A stretch of 64,000 nt of DNA. It comes from Cephalopachus bancanus (Eukaryota; Chordata; Mammalia; Primates; Tarsiidae). The stretch is from positions 1,032,642-1,096,641 of the forward strand of contig JAPVLO010000569.1 of NCBI GenBank assembly GCA_027257055.1. The letters run 5' to 3'. The notes beneath the pieces were generated by a model. The model searched no databases. It saw nothing but the letters and a program-made list of their open reading frames with translations, and was not told the DNA's origin. The position numbers and the translations under genes are program-made. This document shows positions 55,776 through 64,000 of this stretch, piece by piece; the stretch's first letter is position 1; the number at the start of each line of letters is the position of its first letter.

Positions 55776-56360
55776 TCCTATTACTTTTATTTATTTATTT
55801 ATTTGCTTACTTATTTTTATTTTTTGAAATGGAGTCCTGGCCGGGCTCGGTGGCTCAGCCTGTAATCCCGCACTTTGGGAGGCTGAGGTGAGTGGATTGC
55901 CTTAGCCCGCGGGTTCGAGACCCGCCTGGGCAACTTGGCGAGACCTCATTTCTACAACAAATCAAAAAATTAGCTGGGCATGGTAGCATGCGCCTGTAGT
56001 TCCAGCTACTTGGAAGGCTGAGCCACTGCCCTCCAGTCTGGACGACAGAGTGAGACTCCAACTCAAAAAAAAAAAAGAAGAAATGGAGTCTCACTCTGTC
56101 ACCCAGGCTGGAGGGCAGTGGCATGCTCACGGCTACCCGGACGTCGACCTGCTGGACTCTGGCGGTTCTTCCGCCTCAGCGTTCCAAATAGCTGGAACTA
56201 TAGGCACACGCCACCATGCCAACTACTGTTTTTGATCTATTGTAGAGATGAGGTCTCGCCAAGTTGCCCAGGAGGGTCTCCAGCCCTTGGGCTCAGGCAT
56301 TCCTCTCACTTTGGCCTCCCAAAGTGCTGGGATTATAGGCATGAGCCACCACACCCGGCT
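55776..56360 (-). mobile_element. older Alu split near its 3' end by a younger Alu
   Basis: The tail part 55776-55836 ((TTTA)n then gaaatggagtc) and body 56081-56360 (ggagtctcactctgtcaccc to caccacacccggct) rejoin. The younger copy lies on the opposite strand. Confidence 0.92.
55837..56079 (+). mobile_element. Alu with a right-arm deletion, nested in an inverted Alu
   Basis: Head ggccgggctcggtggctcag, stem gcgggttcgagacccgc intact, right arm missing about 45 bases between ggctgag and ccactgccctcc. The target duplication gaaatggagtc is taken from the host Alu. Confidence 0.95.
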
Positions 56361-56540
56361 GAACGGACCATTTTAATCTCAGTGTCCATACACTTCCAGA
56401 TTCTTAAAATTGTAGTCAACCTATGAGGGTATATGTGGTTGTGAGTCTCCAAGATAGCCCCCCGTGGTCCCCACCTCTTGGTGTTCATCCCCTTGCCCTT
56501 GAGTAATCCCTTTCCATTGAGGGTGGGCTGGACTATTCAC

Positions 56541-56884
56541 TTTTTTTTTTATGAGTCAGAATCTCACTCTGTTTCCCAGGCTAGAATGCAGTGGCAGGCT
56601 CACAGCCACTGCAGCCTCCACCTGCTGGGCTCAGGTGATCCTTCTGCCTCAGCCTCCTGAGTAGCTGGGATTACAGATATGCACCACCACACCTGGCTAA
56701 TTTTTTGATTTATTGTAGAGATGAGATCTTTTTTTTTTTTTTTTTTTTGAGTTGGAGTCTCACTTGATTGCCCAGACTGGAGTGCAGTCGCCCAGGTTGG
56801 TCTCGAACCCCTGGGTTCAGGCAATTTCTTGCCTCTGCCTCCCAAAGTGCTGGGATTACAGGTGTGAGCCACTGTACCTGGCAA
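56541..56884 (-). mobile_element. Alu, J-like, carrying a small Alu fragment in its linker
   Basis: Right arm 56541-56728 (aatctcactctgtttcccag) and left arm from about 56790 (cgcccaggttggtctcgaac) to 56884. Between them is a T20 run and the start of another Alu. Confidence 0.9.
56729..56790 (-). mobile_element. micro-Alu: A tail and last 40 bases, nested
   Basis: T20 followed by gagttggagtctcacttgat and agactggagtgcagt, ending abruptly inside the host Alu. Another extreme 5' truncation. Confidence 0.85.
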
Positions 56885-56898
56885 GACTATTCATTTCT

Positions 56899-57177
56899 TT
56901 TTTTTTTTTGAATTGGAGTCTCACTCTGTCGCCCAGACTGGAGTGCCTCCCGGGCACTGCAGCATCACCTGCTGGGCTCCGGCGATCCTTCCGCCTCAGC
57001 CTTCCAAGTAGCCGGAACTACAGGTGTGTGCTATCATGCCCGGCTGATTTTTTATTTATTGTAGAGATGAGGTCTCGCCAAGTTGCCCAGGCGGGTCTCG
57101 AACCCGCGGGCTCAGGCAATCCACTCACCTCAGCTTCCCAAAGGCGCGAGATTACAGGCTGAGCCACCCAGCCCGGC
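56899..57177 (-). mobile_element. Alu, full length, derived-type
   Basis: T run, aattggagtctcactctgt, closes ccacccagcccggc. The perfect duplication aagactattcatttct flanks it. Confidence 0.96.
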
Positions 57178-57590
57178 AAGACTATTCATTTCTAATGAAA
57201 AGAATAAGGTGGACGTTACAATGTATGATGGACCTTATAATAAAATGCAGAGTGGCGTTTGGATCATTTGCTTTGGACTAAGCCACCTGCCATATGAAAC
57301 AGCCCCTCCCTAAAGGCCCACACGGTGAGGAACTGAGGCCTCCTGCCCAAAGCCATGTGAGCGGGCTTGGAATAAGATCCTCTAGGCCCAGACAAGTCTT
57401 CAGAGACTGCAACCCTGGCCACTAACTTCATCGAAGACCTCATGAGAGACCCTGAGCCAGAACCACCTCAGCTAAGCCACTCCTGGATACTTGACCCTCA
57501 GAAACAGTATAAGACAAAAAATGTGTATTAGTCAAGTTGCTAAGTTTTAGAGTGATTTGTTATGCAGCAATGGATAAGGAGATAATAAAA

Positions 57591-57894
57591 AAGAATGTCA
57601 ATTTCCGTAAGATAACTCTATAGCATCCACATATATTAACCTTCTATGGATGGGGTCAGCCATCTGCAAATTAGAAAATTGGTAAATGGGAATCTGAGAG
57701 AATATTTATTTTCTGGAAAGCATGATTGAATCATCTGCACACTCTGTGTTTTCCCAAACCTCATAGCATGGTGCTTGACACAAAATTAGCTAATTGATTA
57801 ACTGGTGGCTGCATGGCTTTCTATTTGCCTTATTTAAACACATGTTTAGTAGATTCACAAAGCTCTTTCTGGAGTGAAAAAGAGTTACTTGACC
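57591..57894. other. AT-rich single-copy interval
   Basis: Nothing recognised; it ends where L2 begins. Confidence 0.4.
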
Positions 57895-58490
57895 TGGTGG
57901 TCTTATTTTAAATGTCTTCTGTGAAGTCTTTCCTGATTATCCCTGCCCCATCCTTATCTTCACACCCTCCATCAGGGATTCTATTGCTTTTTTTTTCTTT
58001 TTTTTTAAATTGACGTCTTACTCTGTCACCCAGGCTGGAGTGCAGTGGCACATTCACGGCCACTGCAACCTTGACCTGCTGGGCTCAGGCAATCCTTCCG
58101 TCTCAGCCTTCCAAATAGCTGGAACTAATTTTTTCATTTATTGTAGAAATGGGGTAGCCAAGTTGCCCAGGCTGTTCTCGAACCCATGGGCTCAGGCAAT
58201 CCCCTCACCCTGGCCTCCTAAAGTGCTGGGATTACAGGTTGAGCCACCGTGCCCGGCCCTATTCTTTTCTTGCTGCTCTTGTGGCACTCCAAGAGCATCT
58301 CTGCTATGCCATTTGTCACTGCATTGGCTGAGAACTTGCTATCTCCTTCATTAGGTTGGAAGATTTTTTAAAGCGAAGACTGTGATTTATTTATCTTTTT
58401 TGTTAGAACTGGGTTTCTGGTCCATAGTATAAGCTCAACAAATATGAATGAATATGAATATATTAATTCAGGAAGGAAGGAATAAATGAA
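57895..58490 (+). repeat. L2 LINE 3' end, split by an Alu
   Basis: Pieces 57895-57985 (tgaagtctttcctgattatc) and 58259-58490 (tcattaggttggaagatttt, ggtccatagtataagctcaa, tgaatgaatatgaata). Confidence 0.82.
57986..58258 (-). mobile_element. Alu, nearly full length
   Basis: T-rich start, attgacgtcttactctgtca, closes caccgtgcccggccc. A short deletion removes the end of the right arm near the linker. Confidence 0.93.
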
Positions 58491-58499
58491 TCGACCTTA

Positions 58500-58610
58500 G
58501 AAGAAAGCTAAGCAACTGAAGAAAATTGCTTCCACCCCTGGATTTCTGTTCACCTATAAAATGGAAGGGCTGGACAAGATTATGTCCAAAATCCCTTTTC
58601 ACTTAGACCT
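58500..58610 (+). repeat. MIR fragment
   Basis: tggatttctgttcacctata, aaatggaagggctggacaag fits the MIR 3' half. Confidence 0.6.
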
Positions 58611-59070
58611 TCTGTACTTAATGATTGGAGATGAGAGTAGAAACCTACACCCTTCCTTGGTCTTCAAAAAGCAGTGCTAAGAAGAAAATGATAAAGATAA
58701 GAATGGGAATCAGTAAAATAAGAAACAGACCAACAATAAAGAAAATCAATGAAAACAAAGGCTGCTTCCTGAAAAGATCAATAAAATTGATAAACCTCTA
58801 GCTAGATTGATCAACAATAAAAGAAGAAAGACACAAATTATCAATATCAGGAAAGAAAGGGGAGGAAGCATAACACTTCAGATTCTACAGATATAAAAAG
58901 GGTTAAAAGGGAGGATTGTTAATATATTTATAGAATAAATTTGGCAGCAGAGGTAAAATGGACAAATTACTTGAAACACACGTATTACCAAAATTGGTCC
59001 AAGAAGAAATAGGAAATCTGAATAGCCCTCTATCTGTTAAAGACTTGAATTTTGTAATTAAAAAAATAAC

Positions 59071-59368
59071 CAGGCTGGGCACAGTGGCTCACGCCTGTAA
59101 TCCCAATACTTTGGGAAGCCAAGACAGGAGGATCACTTGAGCCAGGCGTTCCAGACCAGACTGGGCAATATAGCGAGACCTCATCTCTACAAAAAGAAAG
59201 TTTTTAAAATTAGCCAGGTGTGGTGGTGCACTTCGGTAATCCCAGATACTCAGAAGATTGAGGAGAAAAAAATCACCTAAGTCCAGGAGGCTGAGGTTAT
59301 ACTGAACTGTGATTGTGCCACTGCACTCCAGGCTAGGTGACAGAGACCTCAACTCAAAAAAAAAAAAA
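59071..59368 (+). mobile_element. Alu, J-like, full length, in L1
   Basis: Head ggctgggcacagtggctcac, linker aaaaagaaagtttttaaaat, end gacctcaactca plus A tail. Confidence 0.94.
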
Positions 59369-59487
59369 GGTCATATTCATTCAAACACTTAAGGATGAAA
59401 TAATCCCAATCATACACAAAGTGTTTCAGAAAACAGAGAAGGAAGGAACTTTTTCCAACTCATTATGAGTTCAGTGTTACCTTTATA

Positions 59488-59524
<37 letters not shown>
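59488..59524. repeat. (CA)n microsatellite
   Basis: About 18 CA units between L1 sequence and an Alu right arm. Probably grown in the Alu's A-rich linker. Confidence 0.95.
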
Positions 59525-59527
<3 letters not shown>

Positions 59528-59706
59528 CTGGGTATGGCAGTGTACACCTGTAGTTCCAGCTACTTGGAAGCCTGAGGTGGAAGCATCGCCTGAACCCAGC
59601 AGGTTGAGGCTCCAGTGGCCGTGAGAGTGCCACTGCACTCCAGCCTGGGCGATAGAGTGAGCCTTTGACTCAAAAAAAAAAAAAAAAAAGAAAGAAAGAA
59701 GGGAAA
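59525..59706 (+). mobile_element. Alu right arm only
   Basis: aactgggtatggcagtgtac to gcctttgactca, then A17 and (AAAG)n. The left arm is missing. Confidence 0.9.
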
Positions 59707-59707
59707 G

Positions 59708-60025
59708 GTTGGGCTCAGTGGCTCAGCCTGTAATCCCAGTGCTTTGGGAGGCCGAGGTGAGTGTATTGCCTGAGCCCTGGGTTCAAGACCCGCCTGGCCA
59801 ACTTGGCAAGACCTCATCTCTACAATAAATCAAAAATTAGCCGGGCGTGGTAGCATGCACCTGTAGTTCCAGCTACTTGAAAGGCTGAGGAGGAAGGATC
59901 GCCGGAGCCCAGCAGGTCGAGGCTGCGGTGGCTGGGAGCGGCCACTGCACTCCAGTCTGGGCGACAGAGTGAGACTCTAACTCAAAAAAAAAAAAAAAAG
60001 AAAGAAAGAAAGAAATAAAGAAATT
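59708..60025 (+). mobile_element. Alu, full length, derived-type
   Basis: Head gttgggctcagtggctcag, right-arm hairpin gtggctgggagcggccac, tail A17 then (AAAG)n. Confidence 0.95.
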
Positions 60026-60062
60026 TATACTGCAAACTAAACATTGCTGAGAAATTGCTGAG

Positions 60063-60117
60063 GCTCACCTCAGCCTCCCAAATGTGCAGGATTACAGGCT
60101 GAGCCACCGAGCCTGGC
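60063..60117 (-). mobile_element. Alu left-arm fragment of 55 bases
   Basis: ctcacctcagcctcccaaat to gagccaccgagcctggct; only the 5' end of an Alu, in L1. The rest must have been lost by deletion, as reverse transcription alone would not leave a 5' end. Confidence 0.88.
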
Positions 60118-60601
60118 TTCTAAGAAAAATTTAAAGGATCTAAAAGAATAAAGGAATATGCCATGTTCATGGATAGTGTATTAGTCAGGGTTCTCTACAA
60201 AGAGAGAACCATAGAGAACAGCAGGTGCACAGATAAGTCGTTTCTTTATAACACTGACTAGGAAAAAAAAATCAACACCTGGCAGGACCATTGTCTATGT
60301 GGAGTTTACAGGCTCTCCCCAGGTCTTCATGGTGTTTCTCCAGATATCATGGTCTCCTTCCACATCCTAAAGACATGCGTGTTAGGTTAACCAATGTTCT
60401 AAATGCTTCCAGTGTGCCTGAGAGTAGGTGTGTGTGGAGGTGGGCCTTGTGATGGAATGGTGGCCTGCCTGAGGCTGGTTCCCTCCTTGCACCCTGAGCT
60501 GCTGGGATGAACTCTGGCCACCTGCAACTCTGAACTAGAATAAGCAGGTTGGAAAGTGAATTAATGAATGAATGAGTACAAATTATTATTATTATTATTA
60601 T

Positions 60602-60870
60602 TTTGAGTTGGAGTCTCACTCTGTCACCCAGACTGGAGTGCGGTGGCCGCTCCCGGCCACCGCAGCCTCGACCTGATGGGCTCCGGCGATCCTTCCGCCT
60701 CAGCCTTCCAAGTAGCCGGAATTACAGGCATGCGCTACCATGCCTCTTTGATTTATTGTAGAGATGAGGTCTCACTGCCCAGGCGGGTCTCGAACCCGCG
60801 GGCTCAGGCAATCCACTCACCTCAGCTTCCCAAAGGCGCAGGATTACAGGCTGAGCCACCGAGCCCGGCT
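60602..60870 (-). mobile_element. Alu, derived-type, short linker
   Basis: (ATT)n start, then gagttggagtctcactctgt, closes gagcccggct. The duplication gagtacaaattatt is on both sides. Confidence 0.95.
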
Positions 60871-60926
60871 GAGTACAAATTATTGTAAAATAAAAATTCA
60901 TCAAGTCAGTGATAATCATACAAATT

Positions 60927-60965
60927 AAAAAATTAGCCGGGCATGGAGGTGCACGCCTGTACTAC
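60927..60965 (+). mobile_element. Alu linker/right-arm fragment
   Basis: aaaaaattagccgggcatgg to cctgtactacttgga only. Confidence 0.75.
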
Positions 60966-61011
60966 TTGGAGGACGGTTGTAAGTGATGCAGTTTTTCCTT
61001 CTTTTTCTTTT

Positions 61012-61303
61012 TCTTTTTTTTTTTTGAGTTGGAGTCTCACTCTGTCGCCCAGACTGGAGTGCAGTGGCTGCTCCCGGCCACCGCAGGCACGACCTGCTGG
61101 GCTCCGCGATCCTTCCGCCTCAGCCTACCGAGTAGCCAGAATTACAGGCGCGCGCTACCACACCTGGCTAATTTTTTGATTTATTGTAGAGATGAGGTCT
61201 CGCCACGTTGCCCGGGCGGGTCTCGAACCCGCGGGCTCAGGCAATCCACTCACCTCAGTCTCCCAAAGGCGCGGGATTGCAGGCTGAGCCACCGAGCCCG
61301 GCT
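61012..61303 (-). mobile_element. Alu, full length, derived-type
   Basis: T run, gagttggagtctcactctgt, closes gagcccggctt. The stem gcgggtctcgaacccgc is perfect. Confidence 0.96.
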
Positions 61304-61305
61304 TC

Positions 61306-61599
61306 TTTTTTTTTTTTTTTTTGAGTTGGAGTCTTACTCTTGCCGCCCAGACTGGAGTGCAGCCGCACGCTCACGGCCACAGCAGCCTTGACCTGCTGGA
61401 CTTAGGGGATCCCTCCACCTCAGTCTTCCAAGTAGCTGGAACTACAGACACATACCACCACACCCGGCCAGTCTTTTTGTGATTTATTGTAGAGATGAGG
61501 GCTCACCAAATTGTCCAGACTGGTCTTGAACCCCTGGGCTCAGGCAATCCTCTTGCCTCAGCCTCCCAAAATGCTGAGATTATAGGCTGAGCTACCGAG
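61306..61599 (-). mobile_element. Alu, full length, tandem with the previous
   Basis: A T18 run directly follows the head of the previous copy; closes ggctgagctaccgagg. Confidence 0.94.
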
Positions 61600-61757
61600 G
61601 TTTTTAGATATTCCCTAATCTAGTCAAGTTGACACCTAAAATTAATCATCAGATAGTAAGACTCAATATTGTTAAAATACTAATTCTCCTAAAAGCAATC
61701 TATAGATTCAATGCAATCCAAATCATAATGACCCAATTGTGGTTTTTTTGGTTTGTT

Positions 61758-62046
61758 TGGTTTTTTTCAGTTGGAGTCTCACTCTGTCGCCCAGACTGGA
61801 GTGCAGTGGCACAACCACAGCCACCACAGCCTTGATCTTCTGTGTTCAAGTGATGCTTCCTCCTCACCCTCCCAAGTAGCTAGAACTACTGGTACGCACC
61901 ACTATGCCCAGCTAATTTTTTGACTTATTGTAGAGATGAGGTCTTGCCAAGTTGCCCAGACTGGTCTCGAGATATGGACTCAGGCAGTCCTCTCATCTCA
62001 ACCTCCCAAAGTGTGAGTATTACAGCCATGAGCCACCGTGACCGGC
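61758..62046 (-). mobile_element. Alu, full length, in L1
   Basis: ttttttcagttggagtctca to caccgtgaccggct. L1 resumes on both sides. Confidence 0.94.
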
Positions 62047-62078
62047 TAATAATTTTTGCAGAAATTGACAAGCTAACT

Positions 62079-62378
62079 CTTTTTTTTTTTTTTTTTTTTT
62101 GAGTTGGAGTCTCATTCTGTCGCCCAGACAGGAGTGCAGTGGCCGCTCCCGGCCACCGCAGCCTCGACCTGCTGGGCTCCAGCGATCTTTCCACCTCAGC
62201 CTTCCAAGTAGCTGGAACTACAGGTGCGTGCTACCACGCCCGGCTAATTTTTTGATTTATTGTAGAGATGAGGTCTTGCCAAGTTGTCCAGGCGGGTCTC
62301 GAACCCGCGAGCTCAGGCAATCCACTCACCTCAGCCTCCCAAGGTGCGGGATTACAGGCTGAGCCACCAAGCCCGGCT
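62079..62378 (-). mobile_element. Alu, full length, derived-type, in L1
   Basis: T22, gagttggagtctcattctgt, closes gagccaccaagcccggct. The perfect duplication acaagctaa is in the L1. Confidence 0.96.
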
Positions 62379-62454
62379 CAACAAGCTAATTCTAAAATTG
62401 ATGTGGAGACTCAAAGGACCTAGAATATCCAAAGCTATCATAAAAAAGAAGAGC

Positions 62455-62592
62455 AGCGCATGCCTGTAATTCCGGCTACTTGGAAGGCTGAGGCGGAAGG
62501 ATCGCCGGAGCCCAGCAGGCAAGGCTGCGGTGGCCAGGAGCGGCCACTGCACTCCAGTCTGGGTGACGGAGTGGGACTCCAACTCAAAAAAA
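62455..62592 (+). mobile_element. Alu right arm, 5' truncated, in L1
   Basis: agcgcatgcctgtaattccg to gactccaactca plus A tail; right-arm hairpin gtggccaggagcggccac intact. Confidence 0.94.
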
Positions 62593-63088
62593 AAGGAGAG
62601 CAAAGTAGGATCCATAGCACCTGACTTCAAGAGCTACTATACAGCTAGAGAAATCAAGTCAAGTGTGATATTGGCATAAGGATGGACACACAGATCAATG
62701 GAACCAAATACAGAGTCCAGAAATAGATCCACATGTCTTGTCAATTGATTTTTGACAAAGGTGTCAGGGTAGTTTAAAGAGGAAAGGATCCCTTTTCAAC
62801 AAATGATGCTAGAACAACCATATAGCCTTATGGGAAAAAAATGTACCTTGACCCCAACCTCATAATACACACAAAAATAAACTAGAAATGAATCATAGAC
62901 CTAAAAATAAAAGCCAAAATGATAAAATTCTAAAAGAAAACATAAGGGAAAATCTTTCTGACCTTGAGGTAGGCAGGGGTTTCTTAGGACACCAAAAGCA
63001 TTCACCATAAAATAAACAGTAAACTTGAGTCCATTGAAATTGAAATCTTCCGCTCTTCAAAGGACACTTTTAGAAAATGAAAAGTGGT

Positions 63089-63245
63089 ATGTGCCTGTAG
63101 CCCCAGCTACTCAGGAGGCTGAGATGGGAGGATCATTTGAGTCCAGGAGTGGGAGGCAGTGGTGAGCTGTGATCACACTACTGTACTCAAGCCTAGATGA
63201 CAGAGGGAGACACTGTCTCTGAAAATAAAATTAAATTAAATTATA
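63089..63245 (+). mobile_element. Alu right arm, J-like, in L1
   Basis: gtatgtgcctgtagccccag to cactgtctctgaaaataaaa, then (TTAAA)n. Confidence 0.88.
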
Positions 63246-63329
63246 AAGGGAAGTCACAAATCACAGCCTGGGAGAAAGTATTTACAATGCATACATCAGA
63301 CAAAGGACTTATATTCAAAATATGTAATG

Positions 63330-63465
63330 CCGGGCACAGTGGCTCACACTGGTAACCCCAGCCCTTTGGGAGGCTGAGATGAAAGGATTGCCTGAGCCCA
63401 GGAGTTCTAGACCAGCCTGGGAAATTTGGCAAGAACTTGTCTCTACAAAAGTTCAAAAAATTATC
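63330..63465 (+). mobile_element. Alu left arm
   Basis: gccgggcacagtggctcaca to ctctacaaaagttcaaaaaa. The right arm is replaced by the next Alu, so it may be a split or monomeric copy. Confidence 0.88.
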
Positions 63466-63467
63466 TA

Positions 63468-63738
63468 GGCTGAGTGCAGTGGCTCAAGCCTGCAATCCCA
63501 GCACTTTGGGAGACCGAGGTGAGAGGATTGCCTGAGCCCACGCCTGGGTAACTGGCAAGCCCTCTTGTCTACAATAAATCAGAAAATCAGCCAGGCATGG
63601 TGGCGTGCACCTGTAGTTCCAGTTACTTGGAAGGCTGAGGTAGAAGGATCACCTGAGCCCAGCACGTCGAGGCTGGGTGGCCATGAGCATGCCACTGCAC
63701 TCCAGCCTGGGTGACAGAGTGAGATATATATTATATGA
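63468..63738 (+). mobile_element. Alu, nearly full length
   Basis: gctgagtgcagtggctcaag to gacagagtgagatatatatt; the CCAACTCA end and A tail are replaced by TATA-rich sequence. Confidence 0.92.
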
Positions 63739-63754
63739 AAAGAACATTTACAGA

Positions 63755-64000
63755 CCAGGCTCGGTGGCTCAGCCTGTAATCTCAGTACTTTGGGAGGCCA
63801 AGATGAGTGGATTGCCTGAGCCCACGGGTTCTAGACCAGCCCAGGTAACTTGGCGAGACCTCATCTCTACAATAAATCAAAAATTATCTGGGCGAGCGTG
63901 CGCCTGTAGTTCTGACTACTTGGAAGGCTGAGGTGGAAGGATCGCCGGAGCCCAGCAGGTCAATGCTGCAGTGGCCATGAGTGTGTCATTGCACTCCAGC
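63755..64000 (+). mobile_element. Alu, derived-type, cut by window edge
   Basis: Head gaccaggctcggtggctcag, both arms, running off the window at cattgcactccagc. Confidence 0.95.

Larger units (their letters stand above)
56430..57590 (+). mobile_element. solo LTR relic (ERVL-like), split by Alus
   Basis: Pieces 56430-56540 (gatagccccccgtggtcccc, tccattgagggtgggctgga) and 57178-57590 (ctaatgaaaagaataaggtg, gtgaggaactgaggcctcct, tgagagaccctgagccagaa, gctaagttttagagtgattt and terminal atgcagcaatggataa). The class is inferred from remembered motif order; no internal coding region is seen. Confidence 0.65.
60177..61651 (+). mobile_element. solo-LTR-like element in L1, filled with later insertions
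   Basis: Starts TGTATTAGTCAGGG and ends TTAATCATCA. It is flanked by the 5-bp duplication GATAG (60172-60176 and 61652-61656), and outside it the L1 joins up cleanly. TG...CA ends and a 5-bp duplication fit an ERVL/MaLR-like LTR. Inside, 60260-60600 and 60871-60926 read like another old repeat (gtggagtttacaggctctcc, cacatcctaaagacatgcgt, tgatggaatggtggcctgcc) and three Alus were added. Only terminal parts of the LTR remain. Confidence 0.6.
58665..63329 (+). mobile_element. L1 LINE, ORF2 fragment cut up by Alus and an LTR-like element
   Basis: L1 pieces in order: 58665-59070, 59369-59487, 60026-60062, 60118-60176, 61657-61757, 62047-62078, 62379-62454, 62593-63088, 63246-63329. 58770-58850 encodes KINKIDKPLARLINNKRR, the block just upstream of the reverse-transcriptase core. 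62690-62750 gives a decayed 'KDGHTDQWN' block of the C-terminal half. Frameshifts and stops throughout make it dead. 5' UTR and ORF1 are absent from the window, so it is 5' truncated or rearranged. The age class is not determined. Confidence 0.9.

Overview
The window is nuclear DNA of a primate, read from sequence alone. I counted 82 Alu elements or Alu fragments by eye (54 on the + strand, 28 on the - strand), together covering very roughly a third of the 64 kb. The young, abundant Alus do not match the human AluJ/S/Y pattern. Their hallmarks are a left arm beginning GCCGGGCTCGGTGGCTCAGCCTG, a B-box region GCGGGTTCGAGACCCGC, a linker ATAAATCAAAAATTAGCC, the right-arm block GTGGCCGGGAGCGGCCAC, and an end GAGACTCCAACTCA before the A tail. 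I recall neither lemur/galago Alus nor New World monkey Alus with this pattern, so a tarsier is my best inference. In the entries below these are called 'derived-type'; copies closer to ordinary AluJ are called 'J-like'.

Layout. 1-3.1 kb is a stack of DNA transposons (hAT-Charlie, a mariner transposase relic, two Tigger elements sharing a TA) broken up by Alus. 3.1-38 kb is Alu-rich, largely single-copy DNA with scattered MIR and L2 relics and long repeat-poor stretches (24.3-28.3 kb and 29.1-34.8 kb). It has the texture of an intron or gene-flanking region. 38.6-41.1 kb is a CpG island containing a (CA)n/(TG)n minisatellite, a polypurine G4-prone tract and a good - strand splice donor, so it looks like a promoter with a non-coding first exon whose gene runs leftward. 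41.3-64 kb holds a long broken L2, four LTR relics, several microsatellites and, at 58.7-63.3 kb, one L1 ORF2 fragment cut up by Alus and by a solo-LTR-like element.

No complete protein-coding gene is visible. Almost every long reading frame is Alu, a dinucleotide repeat or stop-poor CpG island. The best coding hint is a 25-codon hydrophobic first coding exon on the - strand at 13.1-13.3 kb, lying in the direction expected for the CpG-island promoter. I could not identify the gene. In 1-38 kb, Alus run 33 to 9 on the + strand, while right of the island they are balanced (21 to 19). The most interesting structures are a tRNA T-arm-like stem and an extended right-arm hairpin in the derived Alu consensus, a possible Alu-to-Alu 3' transduction, and a 59-bp micro-Alu with a perfect 16-bp target duplication.
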